Part shown: positions 63,841 to 64,000 of the stretch, piece after piece
How the letters are laid out: each line of letters begins with the position of its first letter
Numbering within the stretch: the first letter of the stretch is position 1
Source of the DNA: Branchipolynoe longqiensis
Taxonomy: Eukaryota > Annelida > Polychaeta > Phyllodocida > Polynoidae
Length of the DNA stretch: 64,000 nt
Direction of reading: 5' to 3'
NCBI GenBank assembly: GCA_030323885.1
Contig: CM059186.1
Coordinates: 153,669,064-153,733,063 of the forward strand
Notes under the pieces: generated by a model
Databases searched by the model: none
Told to the model about the DNA's origin: nothing
Seen by the model: the letters and a program-made list of their open reading frames with translations, nothing else
Translations under genes and position numbers: made by a program

Positions 63841-64000
63841 TTAAAGTTGCATAGTCCGATGAAGCATCAAATTTTCAAAACCAAAACACTTACCTATCTA
63901 CATATTTATCTTAGATACTGGTACAGTTATTAAGCATTTTTGTTGCATAGAAGGGCATGGGGAGTCAATTTAATAGAACCTGTTACTGCATAAGCCTATG
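63841..64000 (+). mobile_element. TTAA-flanked element, copy X4 (cut by window end)
   Basis: TTAA (63841-63844) plus AGTTGCATAGTCCGATG, then AATTTTCAAAACCAAAACAC, CTTAGATACTGG, ATAGAAGGGCATGGGG, CCTGTTACTGCATAAGCC. It inserted into the S1 SINE just before it. The site where X1 holds a MITE is uninterrupted here (TTAGATACTGG). Confidence 0.8.

Overview
The window looks like repeat-dense DNA from an animal, most likely a marine mollusc and probably a gastropod. I infer this from tRNA-headed SINEs whose 3' part ends in a GTCGTTAAATAAAACAA-type tail, a kind I know from molluscan genomes. Other support comes from Ngaro/DIRS-type tyrosine-recombinase (YR) retrotransposons, LINE fragments and large CG-rich MITEs. 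There is no bacterial gene organisation. One 500-bp assembly gap lies at 56039-56538. The only good candidate for host coding sequence is one exon at 11721-12026 (+). A second, weak exon candidate lies at 63511-63564. Almost everything else is mobile or tandemly repeated.

Layout. 1-8400: a Harbinger-like MITE cut by the window edge, a dead LINE on the minus strand, a 2.8-kb MITE stuffed with TTGG/CCAA repeats, SINEs, a TTAA-flanked element with another MITE inside it, and a further MITE family. 9-13.7 kb: SINEs, a CpG-rich inverted repeat, the exon with a SINE in its upstream polypyrimidine tract, two copies of a second tRNA-like SINE, and a long pyrimidine-rich tract. 14-19.7 kb: a broken gene of an uncharacterised repetitive protein family, bracketed by about 190-bp inverted repeats. 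20.8-24.5 kb: nested pogo-like and Harbinger-like MITEs, a foldback, and a G-rich tract. 24.6-30.0 kb: about 130 copies of a 34-bp satellite, interrupted by one unclassified 953-bp insertion.

29966-44739 is the most informative part. It is a Ngaro-like YR retrotransposon (element A, AT-rich) with split direct repeats A1-ORFs-B1-A2-B2. A second, GC-rich Ngaro-like element of the same layout (element B, 36072-42583) is nested between its RT-RNase H and recombinase genes. Both encode a Gag with a Cys/His module, a Pol with RT and RNase H in the -1 frame, and a tyrosine recombinase. In both, the gag stop sits in a T-rich shift-like sequence followed by a hairpin. In both, a hairpin whose 3' arm ends in a polypyrimidine-AG follows the Pol stop. 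In both, each A repeat opens with a short palindrome that looks like a recombinase core site. Element A also carries a 1.6-kb tandem duplication of its RT-RNase H part. A decayed third YR element (C, minus strand) abuts A, and a solo A-B remnant of an A-like element lies at 52376-53044.

44.7-64 kb: element C, C-rich tracts, a probable 5-kb TTAA-flanked element holding tandem repeats and LINE fragments, further SINEs, foldbacks, a Harbinger-like MITE, and several short tandem repeats, including a long GCCTGC array. The window ends inside another copy of the TTAA-flanked element.
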